Positions 1 to 9,735 of a stretch of DNA of 17,785 nucleotides are shown piece by piece. Source of the DNA: Carex sylvatica (lineage: Eukaryota > Streptophyta > Magnoliopsida > Poales > Cyperaceae). The DNA lies in assembly GCA_964058845.1 (NCBI GenBank), contig CAXKVR010000562.1, forward strand, positions 1 to 17,785, read 5' to 3'. Each line of letters begins with the position of its first letter. Within the stretch, counting starts at the first letter, position 1. Below the pieces are notes generated by a model. It ran no database searches, was not told where the DNA came from, and worked only from the letters and a program-made list of their open reading frames with translations. A program made the translations under genes and the position numbers.

Positions 1-75
1 AGTAAGAAGCATGCAATTCACAATTCTTCAAAATAAAATAAAAGCTAGATAAATACTATTACAAAATAACAGACA
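1..75 (-). other. Start of the 3' UTR of the first BAHD gene
   Basis: These bases follow the stop codon on the minus strand. They include TTTTGTAATAG-type U/A-rich sequence of the kind found in plant 3' ends, but no AATAAA within the window. The cleavage site probably lies beyond the edge. Confidence 0.4.
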
Positions 76-3000
76 CTAATCCATAATTTTCATCCCGCGT
101 ACGAACTCCATCGAGTGCTCCTTTGTGACACAACTCGCCAACAGACGGGTCCCTACCTGAGGCGGCGGTGCCTTCAGAATAACAACCGATGCAATGAAGT
201 CATTATTCACCAATGGTGAACAAAGCATAGGCTTCCCGAACCCATAATCCACATCAACAAACCCTATCTTGCTCCAATCAGACACATAAACTGATTCGTA
301 GTTAAAAGTCATTTGGAATGGATCGGTTTCTATCTCCTCTTTTGCAAAGTCTAAGAACTCCAGTGACATTATCTTCTTTGCTTCTTGGATAAAATTCACC
401 ACCTCTAGTAAGGTTGAGCTTAGAACTTTCTCGCTAGGTGCAGTCAGTTTAACTGGGAAGATGGAATTACCATAATAACCCTTGTCGAGCTTCAGCAGGT
501 GACGAACACTAGCAAAGAAGCTTAACTTTACTGTAGATTCAGGTTGAAGGTTCAATGCTCGGGTCCGGCATTGCCAAAGCTTAGCAGTTAAAATGTCAAA
601 AGTGGAGCAAAATTTACCAGTACACTCCATGTACTGAGACTTGACTTTGTTGATGTAATCAATGGGAAAATCTATAATTGCATAGTCTAGGGCTAAGATA
701 GGCAGTTCGGGTAACGAACTGGGTTTGATTTTTGGGTCCGGAAACTTTTCCCGGTCCCATACTGGCATAACAAGAGGTTTTGCAAGGCCGCGTGCCATGT
801 CACCGATAGCTTGAATGAATTGGGCTGCACCCATGCCGTCCGCCACTGCGTGGTTAGTCCGTAAACCCATCACAAATCCACCGCATGCGAATGTTGTGAC
901 CTGGTTTGAATTTTTTTAAAAGATTAGCTTGTAATGATACAATTTAATATAAAACATGACAGTAAATGTTATGGAGGATCAGTTTAACTTAAGTGCGTCA
1001 TAATATATTTCTTTTGTCAGTATTAATTAGTCACAAGCTTGGAACTATTTCAAACAATAGTTGAAAACTTTATTTCCTATGCAAATAATTAATTTGTATG
1101 GTTACCAAATATTGAGAAGGGAAAATTCATGATGATACTTCATCAAGAGCACGTTTTGATGAGATGTGCATTTTTAACTGATTACATTAATTAATTTCTC
1201 TACTTTATTTAGGTTGGATCCACTAGTTCAAAAGAGTCCTAAAGTACTATATACATGCAAACTTTAGTACAAAACTAGTGGATCCAAAAATAAATATTTT
1301 TGAACTATGAACTAGTGCGTCCCATTAGGTTGATTAGGATTGGACAAAACTTTAGTACAAAACTCCTAATGGAAAACCATGCAAACTTTAGTACAAAACT
1401 TTAGTTATAGGTTGGATCACAAGTGGATCCACATTTTATTTATTTTATTTTTATATATTTTTTTTTTTTTACAAAACTCCTCTTGAAAAAAAATCATTTG
1501 CACATTAACTGTTACTAACATGATACAGTACTGTTTTTATGCTTTTTATGCAACAACATAAGTATGATCGATTTATTAGTAAAAAAATGTTTAATTTTAA
1601 ATTGAGAAGAGACTAAATTCCAATGGCTCTCGTGTGGCACCAAATACGGTTCATAGCTGCTTGGTAGCTATATGGCTGTAAATTCGTGTTGAGGAATGTT
1701 GTAACGTGATCAGTCAGTTACGTATTGTATCGTAATCAAGTCAAATTTTAGAGTTTATAATGAAAATTGTAGAAACTAATCATAATACTCTATCATAGTG
1801 TGACTTAACATGCACATCGTTATTAAATATGAAATAAAAAATCACGTTTGGTTATGTTAATTATATTTGTTTATGTATAGACATGTTTAGTTATTTTTTT
1901 TAATTATAAATGTCATTTTTTTATAAAATAAATAACAATATTTAAAAAAATTATGTGTAACAAAATAAATTTATTATTCATAATTTGAATTTGATCATAA
2001 CACATGTCGTGTCGTGCTGAAATTAGATCATGCTAGAACTTATTCTGACATGACCATTTTTACATCATTAAACTAGGGGAAATTTCATGTCACAGCGATT
2101 ATAATTTCGAGTTCCCGAATAAATAGTAGAACATGATTACAAGCTTTGTATTTGATTAAATCTAGAATATGCAAAATGCTATTAATCTAAAGAAGAGCAT
2201 ATCTGCATCCATGAAATCAACAATTAATACGTATTTTACCAAAAGAAAAGTTCATTTATCACTGAACACTAGGTGTGTAAACGGATACGATAATTTGTTC
2301 CGTATTCGCTCCGTATCCGGATTAAACGGATACAGATAATTGCAGATACGAAAACGAATAATTTTTGCATATGGTGAAAAAATAGCGGATACGGATAATT
2401 TTTGTATATGGTGAAAAATGGCGGATACGAATAATTTCATGAAAGTGAATATCCGTATCTGTATCTCCGGATCTGAAATTACTCCCAACCAGCTTTAACT
2501 TTACTGCTCCGTATAAAAGTTGTTATATATTATTTCATATTCATTTTAGTTTTGCTTGTGGTATAAATGATAATACAATATGATTTTCAATTTAATCTTT
2601 TTTTTTGCTGATGATGGTGCTACAATAATGAAATTTCTTTTTTCTTTTACCTCCATTTCTTTATTCTCTATTCTTTTCCATTCAAAACTTTAGTCCGTGA
2701 ATATAGTATGCTTTTAGTCTCTGCTAAATTAGTTTTAGTCATTGTTTCAAGATAACAACAAGTCACTTTTTTTGTATATTAAAGTGCATAACTCAATTAT
2801 CTGACAATCATTCGTTTTGTATCCGTATTCGAATCCGTATCTGTATCCGTTTAAAGCGGATATAGTTTTAAATTTTGATATTCGTTTACTATCCGTATCC
2901 ACTCATTGAAAAATGAATATGGACATGGTATTAGCATTATCCGCTCCGAATCCGCTCCGTTTACACCCGTACTGAACACTGATTATATCAAGAAAAAATA

Positions 3001-3445
3001 AAATTGAGTAAAAATTAAGTTCCATTACCTGCATCATTATAGCTGTGTTGTGTGGTTCAACCTCCCATTCCTCAGATCCGGGGCAGGGAACTAGCTCCTC
3101 TTTTGGTATCAGCAATGGCCGTTCCAAGTATTTGGCATCCTCCAAGCTACAATTTGCTTTTCCTTCAACAAAATATACGCCTTTCGCTGAACACTCGATT
3201 GCCGGTTCTCCTGGTATCGGTTCGACAATATGACCTGCGAGTGGATAGAAGAAAACCAGCGCCTTAGCAAGAGCATCACGGATCACTTTTGCCGGGTTGG
3301 TGGCAGCACGATACATGTGCATAGACTCGACTAGGCCACGGTGAGTGGGGTATCGGTCAACCCAAGCAAGTCGGAGAGTCGGGTGTGGAGTTGGCTCGGC
3401 TGGCTTGACCACACTTTCCGAAACTTTTGTCACTTTAAAATTCAT
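76..3445 (-). CDS. BAHD acyltransferase, complete two-exon gene (exon 1 3445-3029; exon 2 900-76)
   Basis: Encodes a 413-residue BAHD enzyme, which transfers an acyl group from acyl-CoA to an alcohol or amine, normally in the cytosol. Exon 1 (139 codons) gives the N-terminal half, including YPLAGH near residue 70, typical of the family. Exon 2 (274 codons plus TAG) carries the catalytic HAVADG (His156, Asp160), YYGN, and the structural motif DYGFG at about 357-361 where most members have DFGWG. The ATG at 3445 gives the family-like start M-x-F-x-V-T. Splice sites are CAG|GTAATG at 3029/3028 and CCAG|GTC at 901/900, phase 0, at the conserved BAHD intron site just upstream of HxxxD. The reading frame is intact and the length is close to banana alcohol acyltransferase (about 419). 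Overall resemblance, judged from memory, is to banana AAT and the grass p-coumaroyl/feruloyl 'AT' clade. Aroma-ester, monolignol-ester or polyamine-amide formation are all possible; the substrate is not determined. A paralogue lies at 14750-15574. Confidence 0.93.
1211..1432. repeat. Clustered inverted and direct repeats in the BAHD intron
   Basis: An 18-bp word, AAACTTTAGTACAAAACT, occurs three times exactly, at 1259-1276, 1347-1364 and 1383-1400. Around the first copy is a perfect 15-bp inverted repeat: TTGGATCCACTAGTT at 1214-1228 against AACTAGTGGATCCAA at 1273-1287. Around the second copy is a shorter inverted pair, CCATTAGG at 1322-1329 against CCTAATGG at 1365-1372. The word AGGTTGGATC recurs at 1211-1220 and 1409-1418, and GGATCC reappears near 1425-1430. 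This may be a small foldback (MITE-like) element with internal duplications. No clean target-site duplication was found, so its class is open. Confidence 0.6.
2262..2269. repeat. Left 8-bp target-site duplication of the hAT element
   Basis: CTGAACAC lies immediately left of the hAT terminus and is identical to the copy on the right at 2972-2979. Confidence 0.9.
2270..2971. mobile_element. Non-autonomous hAT (Ac/Ds-like) DNA transposon, 702 bp
   Basis: The 16-bp termini are TAGGTGTGTAAACGGA on the left and, reversed, TACGGGTGTAAACGGA on the right: 14 of 16 bases match, and both resemble the Ac/Ds terminus TAGGGATGAAAACGG. The element is flanked by an exact 8-bp direct duplication, CTGAACAC, at 2262-2269 and 2972-2979, the length diagnostic of hAT insertions. 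Both subterminal zones are rich in a GGATACG/CGTATCC-type motif; AAACGGATAC occurs at 2279-2288 and 2324-2333, and its complement at 2843-2852. These parallel the AAACGG transposase-binding repeats of Ac. The centre (about 2500-2810) is AT-rich and lacks transposase coding, so the element would depend on a transposase supplied in trans. Its right edge is about 50 bp from the gene's 5' splice site. Short reading frames within it are not genes. Confidence 0.9.
2355..2427. repeat. 37-bp tandem duplication inside the hAT element
   Basis: Two adjacent near-identical copies (2355-2391 and 2392-2427) each run from CGAATAATTTTTG or its variant, through ATATGGTGAAAAA, to GCGGATA. They differ at a few bases and by one A. 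Each copy adds one more GCGGATACG motif to the subterminal motif array. Confidence 0.8.
2972..2979. repeat. Right 8-bp target-site duplication of the hAT element
   Basis: CTGAACAC lies immediately right of the hAT terminus and is identical to the copy at 2262-2269. A perfect match suggests a relatively recent insertion, though eight bases alone cannot date it. Confidence 0.9.
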
Positions 3446-3538
3446 TTTTTCCTTTTTTTCTTATCAAATTTCTGAGTGGTTTTCTTTTGGAGGTATTAGT
3501 GGGTTCAGTTGTTTGGTTTGTAAGAGAAAGAGAGGCTC
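3446..3538 (-). promoter_or_regulatory. 5' leader and core promoter interval of the first BAHD gene
   Basis: This interval separates the ATG from the TATA box. With the usual plant spacing of about 25-35 bp, transcription would start near 3505-3515, leaving a leader of roughly 60-70 nt. The leader is purine-rich (AGAAAAAAAGG-type on the sense strand) next to the start codon and has no upstream ATG that I noticed in its last part. The start position is inferred. Confidence 0.5.
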
Positions 3539-3546
3539 TATATATA
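3539..3546 (-). promoter_or_regulatory. TATA box of the first BAHD gene
   Basis: Reads TATATATA followed by GAG on the sense (minus) strand, a near-ideal plant TATA box, 93 bp upstream of the ATG at 3445. It is the best candidate in the first 150 bp upstream. Confidence 0.7.
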
Positions 3547-3782
3547 CATGAGAAATGAAGGTATGAAGCCGATATGTACGGAGAGTTCAGACTACCTAAC
3601 TCGGTAATTATATGTCGACTCGTTTACTTGGCAACTCTCGTTTAACAATGCCTACACTACATATTACCTTCGGCCTTTGGGCGTGTAAAACCAAAAAATA
3701 ATAATAAAAAGAAGTCTCCCACGGTCCCACCCACTAGCGACCTGTCAAGTGTCTAACACTCGAACTCTCGCTCATTAATTCT

Positions 3783-3795
3783 TTGACGTGTTGAC
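3783..3795. promoter_or_regulatory. Tandem W-box cores with a TGACG/ACGT core
   Basis: TTGACGTGTTGAC contains two TTGAC cores (WRKY factor targets) 8 bp apart. The first overlaps TGACG and an ACGT core (bZIP targets). It is about 340 bp upstream of the start codon. Paired W-box cores are common in wound- or elicitor-responsive promoters, but such short words also arise by chance. Confidence 0.3.
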
Positions 3796-3868
3796 TACCT
3801 CTGACCCGTAGATGCTAACTACACCATGGTACCTGAGACTTAGACTGAGAGGATCTGAATTCTGTATG

Positions 3869-3934
3869 AATCGTTTTGGTTAAAAATATACAAAAAGAAT
3901 AGACAATCTAATACATAATTAAACCAAAACGATT
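3869..3934. repeat. Short inverted repeat upstream of the first BAHD gene
   Basis: AATCGTTTTGGTT at 3869-3881 is the exact reverse complement of AACCAAAACGATT at 3922-3934, with 40 AT-rich bases between. It could be a small foldback element or a hairpin. No target duplication was found. Confidence 0.5.
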
Positions 3935-4164
3935 GCAATTTTGTAGTTGGGACTTGAAGAGTTAGATCGTCCTTGAATTAATAATTTATTAATTAGTTAA
4001 ACAAATTGCAATCAAATGAATGAATCCTTAAAAAGCGGTGCACATGCAAAAGCGGGAAGAACGGAACGGTACATTTATGGTTGATAATTGACGATGATAC
4101 GAGAAGGAGACAACTCGGCTGCATGCAAGATGGGAGTACACACCACCTTAATTTGGGTGAAGAC

Positions 4165-4260
4165 AAAATAATAGAGCGGGCCTGATTCGGGTTGGTATGT
4201 AACAGTTGTATCTAAAATAATAGACTGGACTTGATTTAATTTGTTTGGTAACAGTTCTGT
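4165..4260. repeat. Diverged tandem duplication of about 49 bp
   Basis: Both copies (4165-4213 and 4214-4260) start AAAATAATAGA, contain a CTGATT/CTTGATT and GGTTGGTA/GTTTGGTA core, and end with AACAGTT followed by TCTGT-like sequence. The copies are clearly related but differ at many bases, so the duplication is old. Confidence 0.5.
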
Positions 4261-5764
4261 TAATTAATTGTTTAACCAGTCAAAACTCAATAACTGTGTC
4301 TAACTAATACTAACTACTAAGCGCCCTTTAGCACAACCTCGCCCAACAATTTATCTCATCGCTGGTATTCCATATCATTAAATATGTCATGTCACATCTC
4401 AAATCAGGAATACTGGATTTAAGGTGTGATCAACCTCGCCTCGTGCTTAATTAATCATTAAGTGCGCAAGACTAATTATAAAAATAATAAATCAAACAGC
4501 AGCAAAAGCATAATAATATAATTATCAAGCATCAGTCACATAGTGAATAAATAAATATACACATACACAACATATAATTCGATCCATCTCGGATCCAAAT
4601 AACATCAACTACAGAAGGGGATACATGATCTATCGAACCCGTATATGTATAACACAGGAAGTACGGGACTCGTAAATCTAATCAAAAACCTAATCCTAAC
4701 TAAGTCAAGTAGTGTGACCCTCGGGGACAGCTCCTGACATCTCCTGCTGCGGACCGCCAGAACCTGTACCTAAAACCCACGAAATAACTTGTGGGTGAGC
4801 GACGAATCGCCCAGTATGTGACCCAGAATTATCCCCTCATGGATCCTCTACGGTCAAAGCACTTTTAATTATAAAATGAATAAACTTTAAAATATGCATA
4901 TGTGTGAACCTATATTAATATCTAATAAAATTTATAATACTTTTTAATGATGTCATGATACGATTATTCTATTATGCCAACATGCAGAATAACTCAAAAT
5001 AAAATCAAAGTATAATATCAGATAGAAATCAAGTTGGAATCCAGTACTCCTCGCACTGTGTGCCCAAATATAATAATAATACGGTCAAGTATATCACCCC
5101 GTGATGTGCCAATAGGATCAAAAGATCCGAATAATATAATCCAAGGACTGCGATCATAGGCGCAATGATACACGTTGCCTAGTGACATCGAGCATTGCCC
5201 ACAAGTTATAAGCACGCTAGCCGATGGGTATATCAAAATCTGGTATGTCATCTCGCCTAACGATTCATCACCCAAACATATCCAATAGGAGAAATCATAC
5301 AATGCAAGTCGTAAAATTGTTAATCTCTTCCCTCATGAGCAGGAGAGAACTCTACCGTCCGGCCAGACCAATAGGACCAGGGGGCTCGTCAACCCCCGTG
5401 CATCAAGGCTCATCGACCTTATGCACTTGCACTTCATTCCTCAAGGTTCGCATTGGTCCTTGGGAACTTCTGTTTCTAGGAAAGTAGCTCCTAATGTAGG
5501 GAAGGAATAAATTCCCGAATCGTACTGTGCCACAGAACTCAAAATCGGAACTGCTCACGTCAAATAGTAAAATGATCGAAAATGATACATAATCAAAGTT
5601 TATATATATAATATAAATTCTAAGGTCATCTGAGAATCAAGTGACACTCAGCTTAGTAGCTGTCGGGCCGTCCCATGCCAAGTGACACCGAGACGGAACG
5701 AAGTCACTCGGCCCTACTCAGCTCTCACCAATGCATGCGTATGCACGTAAATAATAATAATATA

Positions 5765-5788
5765 TTGTCTTCTATGAAAAGAAGACAA
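5765..5788. repeat. Perfect 9-bp hairpin
   Basis: TTGTCTTCT and AGAAGACAA are exact inverted arms around a 6-base loop, just before the TA microsatellite. Confidence 0.5.
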
Positions 5789-5807
5789 ACTAATAATCTA
5801 ATATTCT

Positions 5808-5811
<4 letters not shown>

Positions 5812-5838
<27 letters not shown>
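5812..5838. repeat. TA-dinucleotide microsatellite
   Basis: Uninterrupted alternating A/T for 27 bases, bounded by AATA and ATTATT. Likely polymorphic in length. Confidence 0.9.
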
Positions 5839-5844
<6 letters not shown>

Positions 5845-6273
5845 TTTAATAACTCTACTCTTAAAATACAGTAAATTCAGATTTTTCAAGATTTATGCAA
5901 TCCTACCTACCATGCAGAAAGGATAAACATGCTCTACAGTTTTAATGTAACTACTTAAAAATAAAGTGCGAATGTCAGGTCAGATGGATCGATTGGTAAG
6001 AGTACGCCCACGAAAAGAATAATTCAGATATCCCACACCTGTAAGGCTGGAGTCTCTGTCGCTAATAATCAGCTTGCTCTGCGTATGCTCCGAACTGCGG
6101 GTCAGTAGGGTCGGACTCGTATGGAGTCGACTGATATGTAATTACGTAATTATAACTAATTAATATATACTATAAATTATTCTAATCCTCGCCCCATTTA
6201 ATTATTTTTAATTCGTATTCTCGATTATTTCGATTTATAAAACTCGTCACTTGATTATTTACTTTGATAAATC

Positions 6274-6539
6274 TAACCATATTTGATTTTAAATAAACAG
6301 TATTTTTATTATTTTAATTTGAAGATAAATTGCTTGTAAAAATTCTAATGTCGAAATATTTGCAAAGTAATTAATCGTGAGTTTCAATAATTAAACGGGT
6401 TCTAAATATAACCTTATTTGATTTTAAATAAACAATATTTTTATTATTTTTATTTGAAAATAAATTGCTTGTAAAAATTCTAATGTCCAAATATTCGCAA
6501 AGTAATTAATCGTGAGTTTTAATAATTAAATGGGTTCTA
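6274..6539. repeat. 131-bp tandem duplication within the putative LTR
   Basis: Copies at 6274-6404 and 6409-6539 are both 131 bp, align without gaps, and differ at 8 positions by hand count (about 94% identity). Four bases separate them. Both begin TAACC and end GGGTTCTA. It is AT-rich with no coding. Confidence 0.85.
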
Positions 6540-7779
6540 CTTAATTAATATAGTCCACTTACCTATTTACTTTGACTTTATTTAAATTAACTATAATTAA
6601 TTTAGCCATTTGAAATTCGATTTAGAAAGCTAATTTATAACTTGAAATTTCTAATCTTAATATTTTAATAAAAGATGTTATCGTATATTTATTACTAAAT
6701 TTTGTATCTAATTTAATATAAATTAATTGTTTTATATTTTAGACATGCGATATGATTATAAAATTTCAAAACGAAACTCTTAACTAAATTATTTCTAAGT
6801 CGCGTAATTCATTATTTTATTAATATTCTAATTCTACTGTTTATTTGTCTTTTCGAATCTAAATCAGAATAAAATGTATTTGGTTGCTAGTTAATTTGTT
6901 CTTTATTAACTAGTAACGAAATTTTTATAAAAGTTTTGAAAAGTTTAACAGTTTCATTTAAAACTTATTTATTAGACTTTTATTTTATTTAAATGTGTTG
7001 GGTGTTTTAGTTTGGTTTGTTTCGAAATCATACAGATGTTCAATCGGGTTATTTTAGTATCTGCTCAAATTATGTTATGAGCTATCATCGGGGCATCAAG
7101 ATCCTGGACGGTATAATCATTTTTCGAGCTAGTTTAAGTTTACGTAAGCATCCAATTTTAATTCGATTCCTTATAAAACTTAAAACTTTTAAAGCCGCAT
7201 TTTTAAATCTGACAATTACGCATTTTGGAAAAATTCCAACTTCCATAAATTTTATTTCTAAGCCAAGCCCAAATCAATTCATTTCAAAGGCCCAATTTTA
7301 ACCAATCCATTCAAGGTCCATATATAAAAAATTATAAACATGTATGGCCGGCCTAAATTTCCAAAACAGTTCACTTTTCACATTTAGGCCCTTGTAAATA
7401 ATTCATTTCCACAATATAGGGGTAATTGCATATCAACCCCTAAACTTTTAAAATTTTGCAAAATGATCCCTGTCAGTTCAAAGGCTGGTATACACACAAA
7501 ATCAGCACCATACCAGTAGTATACTGGGCTGGTACCACTGGTACCAGCACTTCGCAATTCACACAACAGCAACACAGCCAAGCACAAGCAAGACCAGTAA
7601 AACAGAAAACAAGGCACAGGTCAGGGACCACGGCAACACAGCCACGTGCATTGGCTTACCAGGAAAATCAACAACCCGAGCAAGCCTCAATTAATTCCTC
7701 TCTCTCAAATCAATCACAACAAAAATGAGCTCACTTACCGGTTAGAGAGGGGTGTGCAATGAGGCAGAGATCAACGGAA

Positions 7780-8280
7780 ATATCAACAATCAATGGCCTC
7801 CAACACCGATAAAGTACCGGAGGCGAAATTCACAACAACAAGCACAGCCAAAACGCAGCTAGGGTTTCCAACTTCCCAACACTCAAGAACCAGAAAATGG
7901 CGAGAGAGAGAAAGAGATATCAAAGTCTCAACACATGAGAGAAAAGAGAGCACAAAACCCCAACGAGAGAGAGAAAGATACTTAAACACAAGAAAAAGGC
8001 AGCAACAGAGGGGGTACGGCCAAGCCCAGAGGGTAGGCACGAAATAGGCCATAGCAGGTGTACGATCGTGCACAAGTCAGAGCTCTCGCGTGGTGAACCG
8101 ATTGGTTTCCTGACAGCCGACGGGACATCGAGAGAGAGAGCAGGAACTCAAATCCGAAACCTTCTCCTGCAAGGAAACGAGAGGGAGAGAGAATTCCTGG
8201 GTGGGGTCGTGAGTCAGAGACAGAAGAGAGGCCGGCTTAGGGTTTTTCACGGAAGAGAAGGGAGAAGAGGGGTTTATTAA
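7780..8280 (-). promoter_or_regulatory. CT-rich leader with telobox words
   Basis: This is the least AT-rich stretch of the intergenic region. Read on the minus strand it is rich in CTCTCTCTC tracts and has two AAACCCTA-type telobox words (complement of 8237-8247 and 7860-7867). A TTAATAAACC TATA-like word lies just upstream, near 8270. CT-rich tracts plus teloboxes are typical of plant Pol II start regions and 5' leaders. In context this probably drives transcription of the retroelement unit. There is no convincing long frame: short frames on both strands overlap each other and are low in complexity. Confidence 0.35.
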
Positions 8281-9529
8281 TTGGGCTGCTTTAAGATCCG
8301 TGTTAGAAGGTGTGAACGTTTGAGATTTTCCAAACAAAACAAAACTTTAATTGATTAATAAATATACATGGTGCATTGCACCTGACGGGAAGCAAAAAGA
8401 AAGGAATTACATAAAAAAAAATATATATTTATTAAATAAGTCTCTTTTAAATATTAAGTTTCTTTTATAAATTCGAATCGAAGTTTCATAAAATTATCAC
8501 AGTGTCGTACGATTATTTTCAAATGTTTATAATTCGATCTTACAATCCGAATAATTAGATTTTAATTTAGTATATATATATACATATAATTATCAAATCA
8601 CGTCTTTATAATTTCTAAATAAATAAAATTTGTAACTTATATATAAAATTATTCGTACGAAAATTTGTATATTTATATTTTTCTTTACAAGAATTATTTT
8701 ATTTTATTTTCAAATTCTGATTTTAATTACATAGTTTCATAAATTAATTATATCTCGAAATTTTTTTAGTTTATATTATAAATTAATAATATAATTCTAA
8801 ATGATCATTAGTTTAATTAGTAAAATTTTAACTTGAGTGAAAATTTTAAATTAGCATAATTAATCATGTTTTAAAATTTCGGAATATAACATGTTCAACA
8901 ATGTATCTTTTAGAATTAGTACTAATTTTTTCATGTCTCTACCCCTGCCTACCTCTGGTTCAAAAAGACTTTTGCTATGGCCCAATCAGTCACTATTATG
9001 AGAAAACAAAAATTGATTTAAAATAAATACCTTTGCTTTGGCCACAATGGCTGTAGAACATAAATTAGAAAGAGAAGAAGAGAAAAGTAAAGAAGACAAT
9101 TATGACTATAAGACTCACTAATTTATTATTTATAATGTTTAACTTTTCAAATTTCAAACTAATTGGACTCACTGAAAGTTCAAATATTTATTGTCTGTGT
9201 ATACATGACATTCCATCCTATATATTCCATCTTATATATTCACCAAAAACTCAATTGACATTCTATAGGTATCCATGTGCTGATGTGCATGGCTACCTTT
9301 CCTGTTCAAATATTGTATGCCACTATAGGATGGTATATTATCAATATTTTGATTTGATTTCTATTATTGACAAATATCTTTGTTTCTTAATTGTTGTTTT
9401 ATTTTATCACTTATCTAACATTATTTGTTGTGTAATATTTGAATTTATAATTTAACTCTATTAATTTTGTAATTTACTTTTATATTTTTATGTTTTTATT
9501 GTATAATAAAAGTGAGATGTACAAATATA

Positions 9530-9735
9530 GTATTGCATCCGATAAGTTAATGTAGCCGAGTCAGATGGAGAAGAGACCTCCTCTTGCATCTCCACGACAC
9601 ACCTTTGATATGAAAACCTTAGATCAGAGTACCTCTTCGACCTGTCACCTCTGACCTCTCTACTAAACAAAGCCAGGTGCATTGTTTTGTCTCTTCGATC
9701 CATCCTCTCTCGCCTTAATTCAGATCTCTCTCTCA
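9530..9735 (-). other. GC-richer patch with CT/GA tracts, unrecognised
   Basis: It stands out from its AT-rich surroundings. On the minus strand it starts with GAGAGAGAGATCTG and reads open for about 80 codons with an Arg/Glu-rich start and no recognised domain. It could be a 5' leader or internal fragment of a degraded retroelement or gene, or chance. I do not call a gene here. Confidence 0.25.

Larger units (their letters stand above)
901..3028 (-). other. Intron of the first BAHD gene (2,128 bp)
   Basis: The donor is GTAATG starting at 3028 and the acceptor is CCAG ending at 901, preceded by a T/A-rich tract. The exons rejoin in phase 0 as Gln|Val, giving continuous BAHD sequence (IMMQ|VTTF). 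The intron is AT-rich and has no coding potential. It holds a hAT insertion at 2270-2971 and a cluster of short inverted and direct repeats at 1211-1432. The rest (about 901-1200 and 1440-2260) shows only AT-rich sequence and homopolymer runs. Confidence 0.9.
3547..4389. other. Upstream flank of the first BAHD gene, no gene seen
   Basis: Noncoding sequence between the TATA box and the putative LTR. It holds the W-box pair, the 13-bp inverted repeat and a diverged tandem duplication at 4165-4260. No open frame of note occurs on either strand. Confidence 0.6.
4390..8891 (-). mobile_element. Probable long LTR (solo LTR or LTR-derived unit), minus orientation
   Basis: Read on the minus strand, the segment begins TGTTATATTCC at 8891 and ends GAGATGTGACA at 4390. 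That gives TG...CA termini and ends like those of plant Ty3/gypsy LTRs. The order fits an LTR: an AT-rich start (8891 to about 8350), a CT-rich leader with telobox words (about 8280-7780), then alternating AT-rich and GC-richer tracts. The last part (about 4860-4390) resembles the conserved 3' portion of long plant LTRs, from memory. No gag, protease, reverse transcriptase or integrase is encoded, and no second LTR copy is visible, so a solo LTR is the simplest reading. The flanking pentamers TGTCA and TGTTC match only partly, so the target duplication is unproven and either edge could be wrong. A noncoding RNA locus or several nested fragments are alternatives. Confidence 0.42.

Noticed and set aside
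1524..1533. Palindrome ACAGTACTGT in the BAHD intron
   Set aside because: A 10-bp palindrome is expected by chance in a window this size and nothing around it suggests function.
2252..2488. 78-residue minus-strand open frame overlapping the hAT left end
   Set aside because: It crosses the element edge and is built from the element's subterminal repeats. It has no transposase or other domain.
3045..3551. Three plus-strand open frames of 62-71 residues over BAHD exon 1
   Set aside because: Antisense shadows of the confidently identified exon, with no motif of their own.
5018..5487. Opposing open frames of 94 and 87 residues in the putative LTR
   Set aside because: No recognisable domain and no gag/pol similarity. 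They overlap each other on opposite strands in a repeat.
7384..8337. Several overlapping frames on both strands (70-96 residues) in the CT/GA-rich zone
   Set aside because: They arise from low-complexity GA/CT tracts, are open on both strands and have no known domain. The region is better read as a leader or promoter.
8892..8896. TGTTC as the partner of TGTCA (4385-4389) in a target duplication for the putative LTR
   Set aside because: Only three of five bases match, so it is not accepted as evidence for the boundaries.
9102..9455. 117-residue plus-strand frame rich in Ile/Phe/Tyr/Cys
   Set aside because: Composition mirrors the AT-rich DNA; no signal or membrane topology I trust and no family resemblance.
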